From assembly GCF_019749955.1 (NCBI RefSeq), contig NZ_JAIEPC010000033.1, positions 53,979 to 117,978 of the forward strand: a stretch of 64,000 bases of DNA. The letters run 5' to 3'. The DNA comes from Sphingomonas sp. Its GTDB lineage: Bacteria > Pseudomonadota > Alphaproteobacteria > Sphingomonadales > Sphingomonadaceae. A program made the position numbers and the translations under genes. Position 1 is the stretch's first letter; each line of letters starts with the position of its first letter. The notes beneath the pieces are model-generated. The model saw nothing but the letters and a program-made list of their open reading frames with translations. It had not been told where the DNA came from and did not search any database. Below, piece by piece: positions 56,718 through 64,000 of the stretch.

Positions 56718-58694
56718 TTACTTGATCGCCAGCACGCGCCGCAGAAACGAATCGGCGCGGTCGAGCATTTCGGCGCGCACAGCACTATCCTCCAACTGGT
56801 GGTCGAGTCCCTTATACTCGACATAATCAACCTCGCGCCCCGCGCTTTTCAGCCGCGATGCCATCACGCGCGATTCGCGCACCCCCACATTCTGGTCCTG
56901 ATCGCCGTGGAACAGCAGCACCGGTGCCGTAATCGCTGCCGCGTGGCGGGCGGGCGATCCTTCCTCGACATGCGGCCCCTTCCCGATGAATTTGTCGACA
57001 ATCGAATAATTGAGATAATGTTCGCTTTCGCGCCGCAAAATGTCGAGGTCGGTCACCGGCGCGACGGCGACAATCGCCTTGAACAAATTGGGATCGAGCA
57101 CGGGGCTTTGCAGCGCGGCATAGCCGCCATAGGACCAGCCGACGATCGCCAGCTTGCCGGGCGCCGCGATGCCCTGCTTTTCCAGCCAGCGCCCGCCGTC
57201 GTTGACATCGCCGATCGCGACGCGCCAGCTCTTGAAGCCATTCTTCTGGTACCAGCCGTCGCCATAGCCAGACGATCCGCGATAATTCGGCTGCAGCACG
57301 GCATAGCCGCGCGCGGCAAAAAATTGCGGCAGCCAGTCGAACGACCATTCGTCGCGCGCCGCCGGGCCACCGTGCGGCAGCACGATCGCGGGCAGATTCT
57401 TGCCATCGCTGCCCGGGGGCAAAGTGAGATATCCAGGAATCATCGTGCCGTCAGCGGCGGGGTAGCTGACCGGTTTGACCGAAGCGCGCTGGCGCGCCGC
57501 GAGTTCCGATCGCACGGGAAGCAATTCGGTGAGATGCTTGTCGGCGCGGGTGTACAGGTAGAAAACACCGGGGTCGGAATCGCTGCCGGCCCAAAGCAGC
57601 AGCGTTTGTTCGTCGGCGCTCGCGTCGACGATCGACACCAGCGGCTTGTCCGGCACTGCCTTCGCCATGCCGTTGGCGAAGCGTCGCAGCATTGGATCGA
57701 ACATTTCATTTTGTCGTCGATCGGTGGCAAAGCTGGCGCCGACCACCCGATTCTGGCGGCCGATCTGGACGAGATCGTCGATATCGGTATCAGGACGGGC
57801 GAACACCAGCTCTTGCTTCATGCTGCCATCAAGCGCCATCTTGAACAGCGCAGTGTGACCTTTTTCCACATCATAGCCATAAGCGACATTCAGATCGCTA
57901 TCGACCGCAACCGGGCGAAATCCGATGCCCAGCCCGTCTGGCGTGAAGGTCTCGGTCACGAGCGGCAGCCATTCCTTGGTGCCTTTCTTGCGGTACAGGT
58001 AATTGGTCTTGTTGCCGAAATAGCCAGCCGAGTCGCGCGGGCGTGCCGCCATGATGCGGACCTGGCCATGACCATCCGAGATATAGGCGACCGCGGTATC
58101 GCGCGGCACCTCAACCATGCGACGCGACAAGCTACGCGTATCGACCAGTTCGACGCCAAGGCCCGATCGATCCTGGCCGATCGTCGAGCCCGTCGTCACC
58201 TCGGGTATCCACTGCCGCGTCATCAGCACTTTGCCTTCATCGCCATCGACCTGCCAGTCGATCACCTCGCCGCCGCGATAATTGGCCTGGAGTGCGTTTT
58301 CTCCGGTCCGCGCGGTCAAGACTTTCAAGTCGCTACCGTCGCTGTTGACCGCGACCAGCCTCGAGAAGCTCGTGTTGCTGTCCCCGTCATAAGCGATGAA
58401 ATACACGCCGCAGATCAGCCGGGTATTGGTCGTCCAGCGACAGAATTGCAGCCGATCGGGCGAGCCGCTCGATCGCATCACCGGTTTCAGGCCCGGATCG
58501 CCCTCCAGATTGACAACGTAGACATAGCTGCCGCGCGGCCCGGCGGGCGCGACGACGGCCACGTGCTTGCCGTCGGGCGAAAGGCTGACTTGTTCGACCG
58601 ATTCGCGCGCGCCGAAGGCGATGGCTTCGGGGCTGGGCGCGGCAATGGCCGCCGTCGACACGAGCGCCAATGCGGCGAAGAGTAGCCTGATCAT
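56718..58694 (-). CDS. S9 family prolyl-oligopeptidase-type peptidase, secreted
   Basis: 658 residues. Signal peptide MIRLLFAALALVSTAAIA, then a beta-propeller region (about 30-400) and an alpha/beta-hydrolase domain with the nucleophile GWSYGGYAAL near residue 510 and catalytic Asp/His in FHGDQDQNVGVRE and GLDHQLED. Start at 58694 has GGGGAAAG. Likely periplasmic, cleaving small peptides. Divergent to the M28 peptidase. Confidence 0.94.
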   Translation of the reverse strand: MIRLLFAALALVSTAAIAAPSPEAIAFGARESVEQVSLSPDGKHVAVVAPAGPRGSYVYVVNLEGDPGLKPVMRSSGSPDRLQFCRWTTNTRLICGVYFIAYDGDSNTSFSRLVAVNSDGSDLKVLTARTGENALQANYRGGEVIDWQVDGDEGKVLMTRQWIPEVTTGSTIGQDRSGLGVELVDTRSLSRRMVEVPRDTAVAYISDGHGQVRIMAARPRDSAGYFGNKTNYLYRKKGTKEWLPLVTETFTPDGLGIGFRPVAVDSDLNVAYGYDVEKGHTALFKMALDGSMKQELVFARPDTDIDDLVQIGRQNRVVGASFATDRRQNEMFDPMLRRFANGMAKAVPDKPLVSIVDASADEQTLLLWAGSDSDPGVFYLYTRADKHLTELLPVRSELAARQRASVKPVSYPAADGTMIPGYLTLPPGSDGKNLPAIVLPHGGPAARDEWSFDWLPQFFAARGYAVLQPNYRGSSGYGDGWYQKNGFKSWRVAIGDVNDGGRWLEKQGIAAPGKLAIVGWSYGGYAALQSPVLDPNLFKAIVAVAPVTDLDILRRESEHYLNYSIVDKFIGKGPHVEEGSPARHAAAITAPVLLFHGDQDQNVGVRESRVMASRLKSAGREVDYVEYKGLDHQLEDSAVRAEMLDRADSFLRRVLAIK

Positions 58695-58851
58695 GAGTCT
58701 TTCCCCGCAGCGGACGGCGCGACGATGCCGAGCCAAATCCGACATATCAAGCGGTTGGCGCGAAATATCTCGGCAGGTGCGCTCGCTTGCGCCCTGCGTG
58801 CCGTCCTGCCAAAAAGCGCGCGTGATCCACCCCCTTTTCCGGAGAGCCGCG

Positions 58852-60477
58852 ATGCGTGCGCCCATTGTTTGCCTGCTGCCGTTCGCGCTCGTCTCCGCCG
58901 CCGCCTCGAGCCCGCAAATCTCCGTCCAAACGCTGAAGTCCGTCGACAAGGAGCTTTCCTCCGACGCCTATGAAGGCCGCGCGCCGACGACCCCGGCCGA
59001 AGAGAAGACCGTCGCCTATATCATCGCGCAGATGAAGGCGGCGGGGCTGAAACCCGGCAACAAGGGCAGCTGGACGCAGGATGTGCCGATGGTCGAATCG
59101 ACCTTCGCCAACATCAGCCCAATGGTGTTCGTCGGCGGCAGCGCGACCGTGAGCCTGGCGCCCAATACCGACATGGTTGTGCGCAGCTACCGCGTGCTGC
59201 CGCAGATCGCGGTCAAGGACAGCGAGGTCGTTTTCGTCGGCTATGGCATCAACGCGCCCGAACGCGGCTGGAACGATTATGCCGGGGTCGATGTGCGCGG
59301 CAAGACGGTGATCATTCTGGTCAACGACCCCGACTGGCAAACGCCGGGGCGCGATGGCCTGTTTGAAGGTCGCGCGATGACCTATTATGGCCGCTGGACC
59401 TACAAATATGAGGAAGCCGCGCGGCAGGGAGCGGCGGCGGCGATCATCGTCCACGATACCGAGCCCGCCGCTTACGGCTGGGGCGTGGTCGAATCGAGCA
59501 ACACCCGGCCCTCGCTCGAACTCGATGTGCCGGGCGATCATCTCGATCAGAGCGCGGCGATTGGCTGGATGCAATTGGAAGCCGCCAAGCGCGTGTTTGC
59601 CAGCGTGGGCAAGGATTTCGCAAGCCTGAGCGAGGCCGCCAAGGTCAAGGGCTTCAAGGCCGTACCGCTCGGGCTGAAGGCATCGGTGTCGATGACCGCG
59701 ACGATCAAGCGGCAGAAGTCGAAGAATGTGATCGGCGTGCTGCCGGGCAAGACCGCGCCAAAGGACTTTGTCCTCTACACCGCGCATTGGGATCATCTGG
59801 GCCGTTGCACGCCGGTCAAGGGCGACGGCATCTGCAATGGCGCGGTCGATAATGCGAGCGGCATCGCCGGACTGATCGCGCTTGCACAGGCGCATGCCAA
59901 GGCTGGCCCCGCCGCGCGCTCGGTCGCTTTCCTCGCGGTGACGGCGGAGGAATCGGGGCTGCTCGGCTCGCAATATTATGCCGAGCATCCGGTCTATCCG
60001 CTCGCGCGCACCGTTGGCGGGGTGAATATGGATTCACTCAATGTGCGCGGCGCGGTGAAGGACTTTGTGGTGACGGGCGCGGGCAAGTCCGAGCTCGAGG
60101 ATCTGGTAAAGCCCTTCGTCGCGGCGCAGAACCGGGTGATCAAGCCCGAGCCCAATCCCGAGCGCGGCGGCTATTTCCGCTCGGACCATTTCAGCTTCGC
60201 CAAGCTCGGCGTGCCGATGCTCGATGCCGGATCGGGCGAAGACCTCGTCCAGGGCGGCGTCGCGGCGGGGCACAAAGCGGCCGAAGATTATGTCACCAAC
60301 CGCTATCACAAGCCGCAGGACGAATATGATGCGTCATGGGATTGGTCGGGTGCGGTGCAGGATCTGACCGTCTATTACGGCTTGGGTCGGCAATTGGCGC
60401 AGGGCAAAAGCTGGCCGAACTGGTATAAGACGAGCGAATTCCGCAGCGTGCGCGACAAACAGCGCAGCGGCAAATAA
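58852..60477 (+). CDS. M28 family zinc aminopeptidase, secreted
   Basis: 541 residues. Signal MRAPIVCLLPFALVSAAASS, a PA-domain-like insert (AAAIIVHDTEPAAYGWGV), and metal ligands in YTAHWDHLGRC, NGAVDNASGIAGL and VTAEESGLLGSQYYAEHP; final His in RSDHFSF. The start at 58852 has GGAGAG 6-7 bases upstream. Complements the divergent S9 peptidase; a shared role in peptide scavenging is inferred. Followed 11 bases later by aguA. Confidence 0.95.
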   Translation: MRAPIVCLLPFALVSAAASSPQISVQTLKSVDKELSSDAYEGRAPTTPAEEKTVAYIIAQMKAAGLKPGNKGSWTQDVPMVESTFANISPMVFVGGSATVSLAPNTDMVVRSYRVLPQIAVKDSEVVFVGYGINAPERGWNDYAGVDVRGKTVIILVNDPDWQTPGRDGLFEGRAMTYYGRWTYKYEEAARQGAAAAIIVHDTEPAAYGWGVVESSNTRPSLELDVPGDHLDQSAAIGWMQLEAAKRVFASVGKDFASLSEAAKVKGFKAVPLGLKASVSMTATIKRQKSKNVIGVLPGKTAPKDFVLYTAHWDHLGRCTPVKGDGICNGAVDNASGIAGLIALAQAHAKAGPAARSVAFLAVTAEESGLLGSQYYAEHPVYPLARTVGGVNMDSLNVRGAVKDFVVTGAGKSELEDLVKPFVAAQNRVIKPEPNPERGGYFRSDHFSFAKLGVPMLDAGSGEDLVQGGVAAGHKAAEDYVTNRYHKPQDEYDASWDWSGAVQDLTVYYGLGRQLAQGKSWPNWYKTSEFRSVRDKQRSGK

Positions 60478-60488
60478 GGGAGCGATCC

Positions 60489-61463
60489 GTGGCGAAGCTG
60501 ATCCCGCCCGCCGAATGGGCGCACCACAAGGCCGTGTGGATCGGCTTTCCGAGCCACGCCGAACTGTGGCTCGACGATATCGAACCTGCGCGGGCCGAAG
60601 TGGTGGCCTTTGCCAGCGCCGTGCATGCTGACGGCGCGGGGGAGAAGGTCATCCTCGTCGCCGCCGATGCCGATGCGGCGGACGCGGCGTCGAAGCTGGC
60701 GCCTTTTGCCGACGTGCTGCTCGAGCCGTTCGGCGATATCTGGCTGCGCGATACCGGGCCGATCATGGTGTCGAAGACCGAAGCGCGGCTGTTCGGTTTC
60801 AATGGCTGGGGCGGCAAATATGATCTGCCCGGCGACGACACGATCGGCGAACGGCTCGCGAAATCGCGCCGGATCGAGGCCGAGGCGTGCGACTGGATCC
60901 TCGAAGGCGGCGCGATCGACGGCGATGGCACGGGTCTGGTCGTCACCACCGAGCAATGCCTGCTCAACTACAACCGCAATCCAGGCCTGGGCCGCGACGA
61001 TATCGTCCAGCGGCTGAAGCAGGATTTGGGCTTTTCGCAGGTGATCTGGCTCGGCAACGGGCTGCTCAACGATCACACCGACGGCCATGTCGACAATATC
61101 GCGCGCTTCGTGGCGCCGGGCCGGCTGGCGATTCCCGAAGGGGCGGAGAATGACCCCAATTGGCGCGTCTATCAGCTCGCCGCCGAGCGCGTGCGCTTCT
61201 CGGGCGCCGATGTCGAGCTGGTGCGCGTGCCCTCGCCGGGGCGCATCCTGCGCGATGAGGAAATCGTGCCGGCGAGCTATATGAATTTCTACATCGGCAA
61301 TGCGAGCGTCGTCGTGCCGATCTATGGCGCGCCCGATGACGAAGCGGCGGTCGCCGCGTTCGCGGAGATTTTCCCGACGCGCAACGTCGTCGGCCTGCGT
61401 GCCGACCATATCCTCACTGGCGGGGGCAGCTTCCACTGCATCAGCCAGCAGATTCCCGGCTGA
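60489..61463 (+). CDS. aguA: Agmatine deiminase
   Basis: 324 residues, guanidino-group-modifying (PAD) fold, GTG start with AGGGAG upstream. WAHHKAVWIGFPSHAELW, DIWLRDTGPIM, and C-terminal catalytic cysteine in GGGSFHCISQQIPG. Hydrolyses agmatine to N-carbamoylputrescine and ammonia. Adjacent aguB (10 bases) does the next step, giving putrescine. Confidence 0.97.
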   Translation: MAKLIPPAEWAHHKAVWIGFPSHAELWLDDIEPARAEVVAFASAVHADGAGEKVILVAADADAADAASKLAPFADVLLEPFGDIWLRDTGPIMVSKTEARLFGFNGWGGKYDLPGDDTIGERLAKSRRIEAEACDWILEGGAIDGDGTGLVVTTEQCLLNYNRNPGLGRDDIVQRLKQDLGFSQVIWLGNGLLNDHTDGHVDNIARFVAPGRLAIPEGAENDPNWRVYQLAAERVRFSGADVELVRVPSPGRILRDEEIVPASYMNFYIGNASVVVPIYGAPDDEAAVAAFAEIFPTRNVVGLRADHILTGGGSFHCISQQIPG

Positions 61464-61472
61464 AGGACCCGC

Positions 61473-62321
61473 ATGACCGAGATCACTGTTGCCGCGCTCC
61501 AGCTCGGCTTCTCGAACGACATCGCCGACAACATCGCCAAGGTCAGCGCCGGGGTGCGCGAGGCAGCGGGCAGAGGGGCGCAAGTGATCCTGCCGCCCGA
61601 ATTGTTCGAGGGCGAATATTTCTGCCGCGTCGAGGATGAGGGGCTGTTCGCGACCGCCAAGCCTGTCACCGAGCATGCCTCGGTACTGGCGATGCAGGCG
61701 CTCGCCGCCGAACTGAACGTCACGATCCCGACCAGTTTTTTCGAAGACGATGGCCCGCATTACTACAACAGCCTCGCGATGATCGGCCCTGATGGCGCCG
61801 TCCAAGGCGTCTATCGCAAGAGCCATATCCCCGACGGCCCCGGCTATGAGGAAAAATTCTATTTCCGCCCGGGCAACACCGGCTTCAAGGTCTGGTCAGG
61901 GGCAGGGACGACGCTTGGCGTTGGGGTGTGCTGGGACCAATGGTATCCCGAAACCGCGCGCGCGATGATGCTGATGGGCGCGCAGGTGCTGTTCTACCCC
62001 ACCGCCATCGGCAGCGAGCCGCATGACGAGGGCCTCGACACCGCGCGGCTGTGGCGCCGGGCAATGGTGGGCCATGCGGTGTCGAACGTCGTGCCGGTGG
62101 TTGCCGCCAATCGCATCGGCAACGAACATGGCCAGATTTTCTACGGCACCAGCTTCATCACCGACGAGCGCGGGGACATTCTCGCAGAACTTGGCCGCGA
62201 CGAGGAAGGGGTGATCATCGCGACGCTCGACCTCGACCGCGTCAAGCGCCACCGCGCCGCCTTCGGCTTCTTCCGCGATCGCCGCCCGGAGCTTTACGGG
62301 CGGTTGGTACAGGATATCTGA
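61473..62321 (+). CDS. aguB: N-carbamoylputrescine amidase
   Basis: 282 residues, nitrilase family with the E-K-C triad: PPELFEG (Glu), YRKSHIPDGPGY (Lys) and VGVCWDQWYPE (Cys). Converts N-carbamoylputrescine to putrescine. Forms an operon with aguA. ATG at 61473 with GGA upstream. Confidence 0.97.
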   Translation: MTEITVAALQLGFSNDIADNIAKVSAGVREAAGRGAQVILPPELFEGEYFCRVEDEGLFATAKPVTEHASVLAMQALAAELNVTIPTSFFEDDGPHYYNSLAMIGPDGAVQGVYRKSHIPDGPGYEEKFYFRPGNTGFKVWSGAGTTLGVGVCWDQWYPETARAMMLMGAQVLFYPTAIGSEPHDEGLDTARLWRRAMVGHAVSNVVPVVAANRIGNEHGQIFYGTSFITDERGDILAELGRDEEGVIIATLDLDRVKRHRAAFGFFRDRRPELYGRLVQDI

Positions 62322-62359
62322 TCCCGCTCCGTCCGGCGCACCGCGACCGCCGTTGTGCC

Positions 62360-62602
62360 TTATCGGCGAAGGGTGCGGTTGACCATGATCGGCTTGGAGC
62401 AGCCGCCCTCACGATAATCGACCGCGCGGAACAGTTTCGCATCGGGCAGTTGGTCGAGCCGTTGCGGCCCCGCGACGCGCGTACCATCAACCCGCTGCGC
62501 GCTGGCGGATCGGCAATCAGCTTTCCCGAGCTGCGGCTTCGGTGCGTTCTGCGCGCCAACGGGCGTGGCGACGAGGATGGCGAGGATCAACAAGTTGCGC
62601 AT
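62360..62602 (-). CDS. Small secreted protein, hypothetical
   Basis: 80 residues: signal peptide MRNLLILAILVATPVGA, mature part with two cysteines (ADCRSASA and GGCSKPIM) that may form a disulfide, and DQLPDAKLFRAVDYREGG. Similar small periplasmic proteins are common in Sphingomonadales. Convergent with aguB. Function unknown. Confidence 0.75.
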   Translation of the reverse strand: MRNLLILAILVATPVGAQNAPKPQLGKADCRSASAQRVDGTRVAGPQRLDQLPDAKLFRAVDYREGGCSKPIMVNRTLRR

Positions 62603-62723
62603 CGGTAATTCCCTTCGCTAACTTGGGCTTGCGTAGCAAATATTTGCAGCTGGGCCAATCCCGCAGGTGTTGAGATGCCAGTGATGAGCGTCGGCGGTCC
62701 CCTTACGATCACGCGGTTCAGCG

Positions 62724-63365
62724 TCAGCCCTTGAGCGCAAGCGCGCGGGCAAAAACGGCTTCGAACATCTCGGTCGTCAGCCGCCCGGTGTTCTGGTTGA
62801 GTTGGCTGCAATGATAGCTGTCGATCAGGGTCGGGGCGCTGGGGATGCGGTGTTCAGCCAGATGCGCGAACGGCGTCTTGGGCAGCTTGCCGCCGAGCGC
62901 CTTCACGCATGATTGGTGCGCGATCTCGCCGAGCGCGATGACGACCTGAAGCTTTGGCAAGGCCGCGAGCGTGTCTCCGAGGAAGGGGCGGCAAGCCCTG
63001 CGTTCCTCGGGTGTTGGGCGGTTACCCGGCGGCAGGCATTTGACCGCATTGTCGATCGCCACGCCGATGAGCTGCGCGTCGCCTTCGTCCGGCACGACAG
63101 CCAGCCCGAATTTGCCGAGCGTCGCGAACAGCAGCGCCCCCGCCGCATCACCCGTGAAGGGGCGGCCGGTGCGATTGGCGCCGTGCTTGCCGGGGGCCAG
63201 GCCGACAACCAACAGCCACGCATCGGGATCGCCGATCGCCGGGACGGGCGCGTTCCACCACTCGGGCTGGTCGACCCGCAAAACCTCCCGGAATTCGACG
63301 AGGCGCGGGCAGCGGGGGCAGTCGCGCGGCGGCGCTGCGGCGGTGAACGGGCTTGGCGCAGACAT
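62724..63365 (-). CDS. Uracil-DNA glycosylase, family 5 (UdgB-like)
   Basis: 213 residues. LAPGKHGANRTGRPFTGD (motif A region) and SYHCSQLNQNTGRLTTEMF (motif B region), with a four-cysteine Fe-S set (CPRCPRL; KCLPPGN...RRACRPFL). Removes uracil or other deaminated bases from DNA. The start at 63365 (MSAPSPF) is used; the frame is open to 63404, overlapping the divergent folK start at 63388. Confidence 0.93.
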   Translation of the reverse strand: MSAPSPFTAAAPPRDCPRCPRLVEFREVLRVDQPEWWNAPVPAIGDPDAWLLVVGLAPGKHGANRTGRPFTGDAAGALLFATLGKFGLAVVPDEGDAQLIGVAIDNAVKCLPPGNRPTPEERRACRPFLGDTLAALPKLQVVIALGEIAHQSCVKALGGKLPKTPFAHLAEHRIPSAPTLIDSYHCSQLNQNTGRLTTEMFEAVFARALALKG

Positions 63366-63387
63366 CCCCCGGCGATAGGCCGGGGCA

Positions 63388-63876
63388 ATGGCGCCGACAA
63401 GCAATCCTCTGGCCCGCTACGCCATCGCGCTCGGCTCCAACCGGCGCGGTCGTCACGGGCGCCCCGAAGACGAACTGGCTGCCGCGCTTATCGCCATCGG
63501 CGGGGTGCGTGCGGTATCGCGCGTGATGATCACGGCGTCCGTCGGCCCCTCGTCCCGCCGCTTTGCCAACCAGGCCGCGATCATCGACAGCGACGAGCCC
63601 CCGCCCGAGCTGCTCGCGCGGCTGAAAGCGATCGAGCACGCCTTTGGTCGGCGACCCGGTCGCCGTTGGGGCGCGCGCGTGATCGATCTCGACATCATCC
63701 TGTGGTCCGGGGGTGCCTGGGCATCGCCGGGGCTGGTCATCCCGCATGCCGCGTTTCGAGGGCGCCGCTTCGTGCTCGCCCCGCTGGCCCAGATCGCCGC
63801 TGACTGGCGCGATCCGCTGACCGGGCGCACGATACGGCAGTTGTGCGCCATTGACCGCAAGCGGCGTCCATCCTAA
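63388..63876 (+). CDS. folK: HPPK, folate synthesis
   Basis: 162 residues. YAIALGSNRRGR (motif near residue 11), GRRPGRRWGARVIDLDIILW (ATP/Mg Asp pair) and IPHAAFRGRRFVLAPLAQIA. Transfers pyrophosphate from ATP to hydroxymethyl-dihydropterin. Starts 22 bases before the divergent Udg start, so the two promoters overlap. Confidence 0.95.
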   Translation: MAPTSNPLARYAIALGSNRRGRHGRPEDELAAALIAIGGVRAVSRVMITASVGPSSRRFANQAAIIDSDEPPPELLARLKAIEHAFGRRPGRRWGARVIDLDIILWSGGAWASPGLVIPHAAFRGRRFVLAPLAQIAADWRDPLTGRTIRQLCAIDRKRRPS

Positions 63877-63912
63877 CGCGCAGCCCTTCGCGGCCAGAAC
63901 CGCGCACGGTGC

Positions 63913-63988
63913 GGGCCCGTAGCTCAGTCGGTAGAGCAACGGACTTTTAATCTGTAGGTCTCGGGTTCGAATCCCGACGGGCCCACCA
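63913..63988 (+). tRNA. tRNA-Lys (anticodon UUU), CCA encoded
   Basis: 76 bases. Acceptor arms GGGCCCG and CGGGCCC pair over seven bases; D arm GCTC/GAGC; anticodon stem ACGGA/TCTGT with loop CTTTTAA giving anticodon TTT; T arm TCGGG/CCCGA around TTCGAAT. Ends ACCA encoded. Lies 36 bases after folK. Confidence 0.97.
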
Positions 63989-64000
63989 TGCAAGCTATGT

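Noticed and set aside
56613..58685. 690-residue plus-strand open frame opposite the S9 peptidase
   Set aside because: Composition is His/Arg/Asp-rich shadow sequence; the minus-strand gene has a signal peptide and catalytic triad.

Overview
The window comes from a high-GC alphaproteobacterium of the order Sphingomonadales (Sphingomonas, Erythrobacter or a close relative). The main pointers are the ALAS-type hemA, the MipZ division ATPase, sphingomonad-style REP doublets, a trio of MdpB-like tail-collar proteins, and overall codon use. Genes are tightly packed, with many ATGA or TGATG junctions and no intergenic gap above about 275 bases. No insertion sequence, CRISPR array, rRNA or phage structural module was found. 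The only RNA gene is a tRNA-Lys(UUU) at the right edge.

Layout. 1-9.4 kb is mostly housekeeping: a small secreted protein, a putative metallopeptidase with TPR-like repeats, hemA, murI, plsY-dprA, a YefM/YoeB toxin-antitoxin pair and topA. 9.4-13.1 kb holds a VOC protein, an SDR and a two-gene ABC importer whose permease is fused to its binding protein. REP-type inverted doublets flank this section. 13.1-21 kb (minus strand) is a complete RND efflux operon (adaptor, pump, outer-membrane factor) followed 8 bases later by a ferritin-like/ferredoxin-like/double-CDGSH fusion protein.

21.1-31.4 kb is the most notable part: accA, bifunctional malonyl-CoA reductase (mcr) and trifunctional propionyl-CoA synthase (pcs), all on the minus strand. 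These encode the first half of the 3-hydroxypropionate bicycle, acetyl-CoA to malonyl-CoA to 3-hydroxypropionate to propionyl-CoA. Mcr and Pcs are full length and colinear with the Chloroflexus enzymes.

31.5-45 kb carries MAPEG, a phosphotransferase, a Sel1-like protein, panC, mipZ with a J-domain protein, a phosphomannomutase/phosphoglucomutase, an exonuclease, gyrB, a TlpA-like protein, an Acg-type nitroreductase with MarR behind a strong inverted repeat, a membrane protein with a TetR regulator, and recF. 45.1-47.4 kb holds btaA-btaB, betaine (DGTS) lipid synthesis, with a DUF3429 protein. 47.7-49.6 kb is an ECF sigma factor, an RskA-like anti-sigma and a fasciclin-domain protein, the same trio as mycobacterial SigK-RskA-MPT70/83.

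49.8-54.5 kb contains rpiB, glyA, nrdR, trmJ, chorismate mutase and rpsD. 54.2-56.6 kb has three tandem tail-collar proteins with a GNAT acetyltransferase and a DUF6916 protein. 56.7-64 kb has divergent S9 and M28 secreted peptidases, the agmatine-to-putrescine pair aguA-aguB, a family-5-like uracil-DNA glycosylase, folK and tRNA-Lys. All assignments rest on reading motifs and remembered family features; no database search was run.
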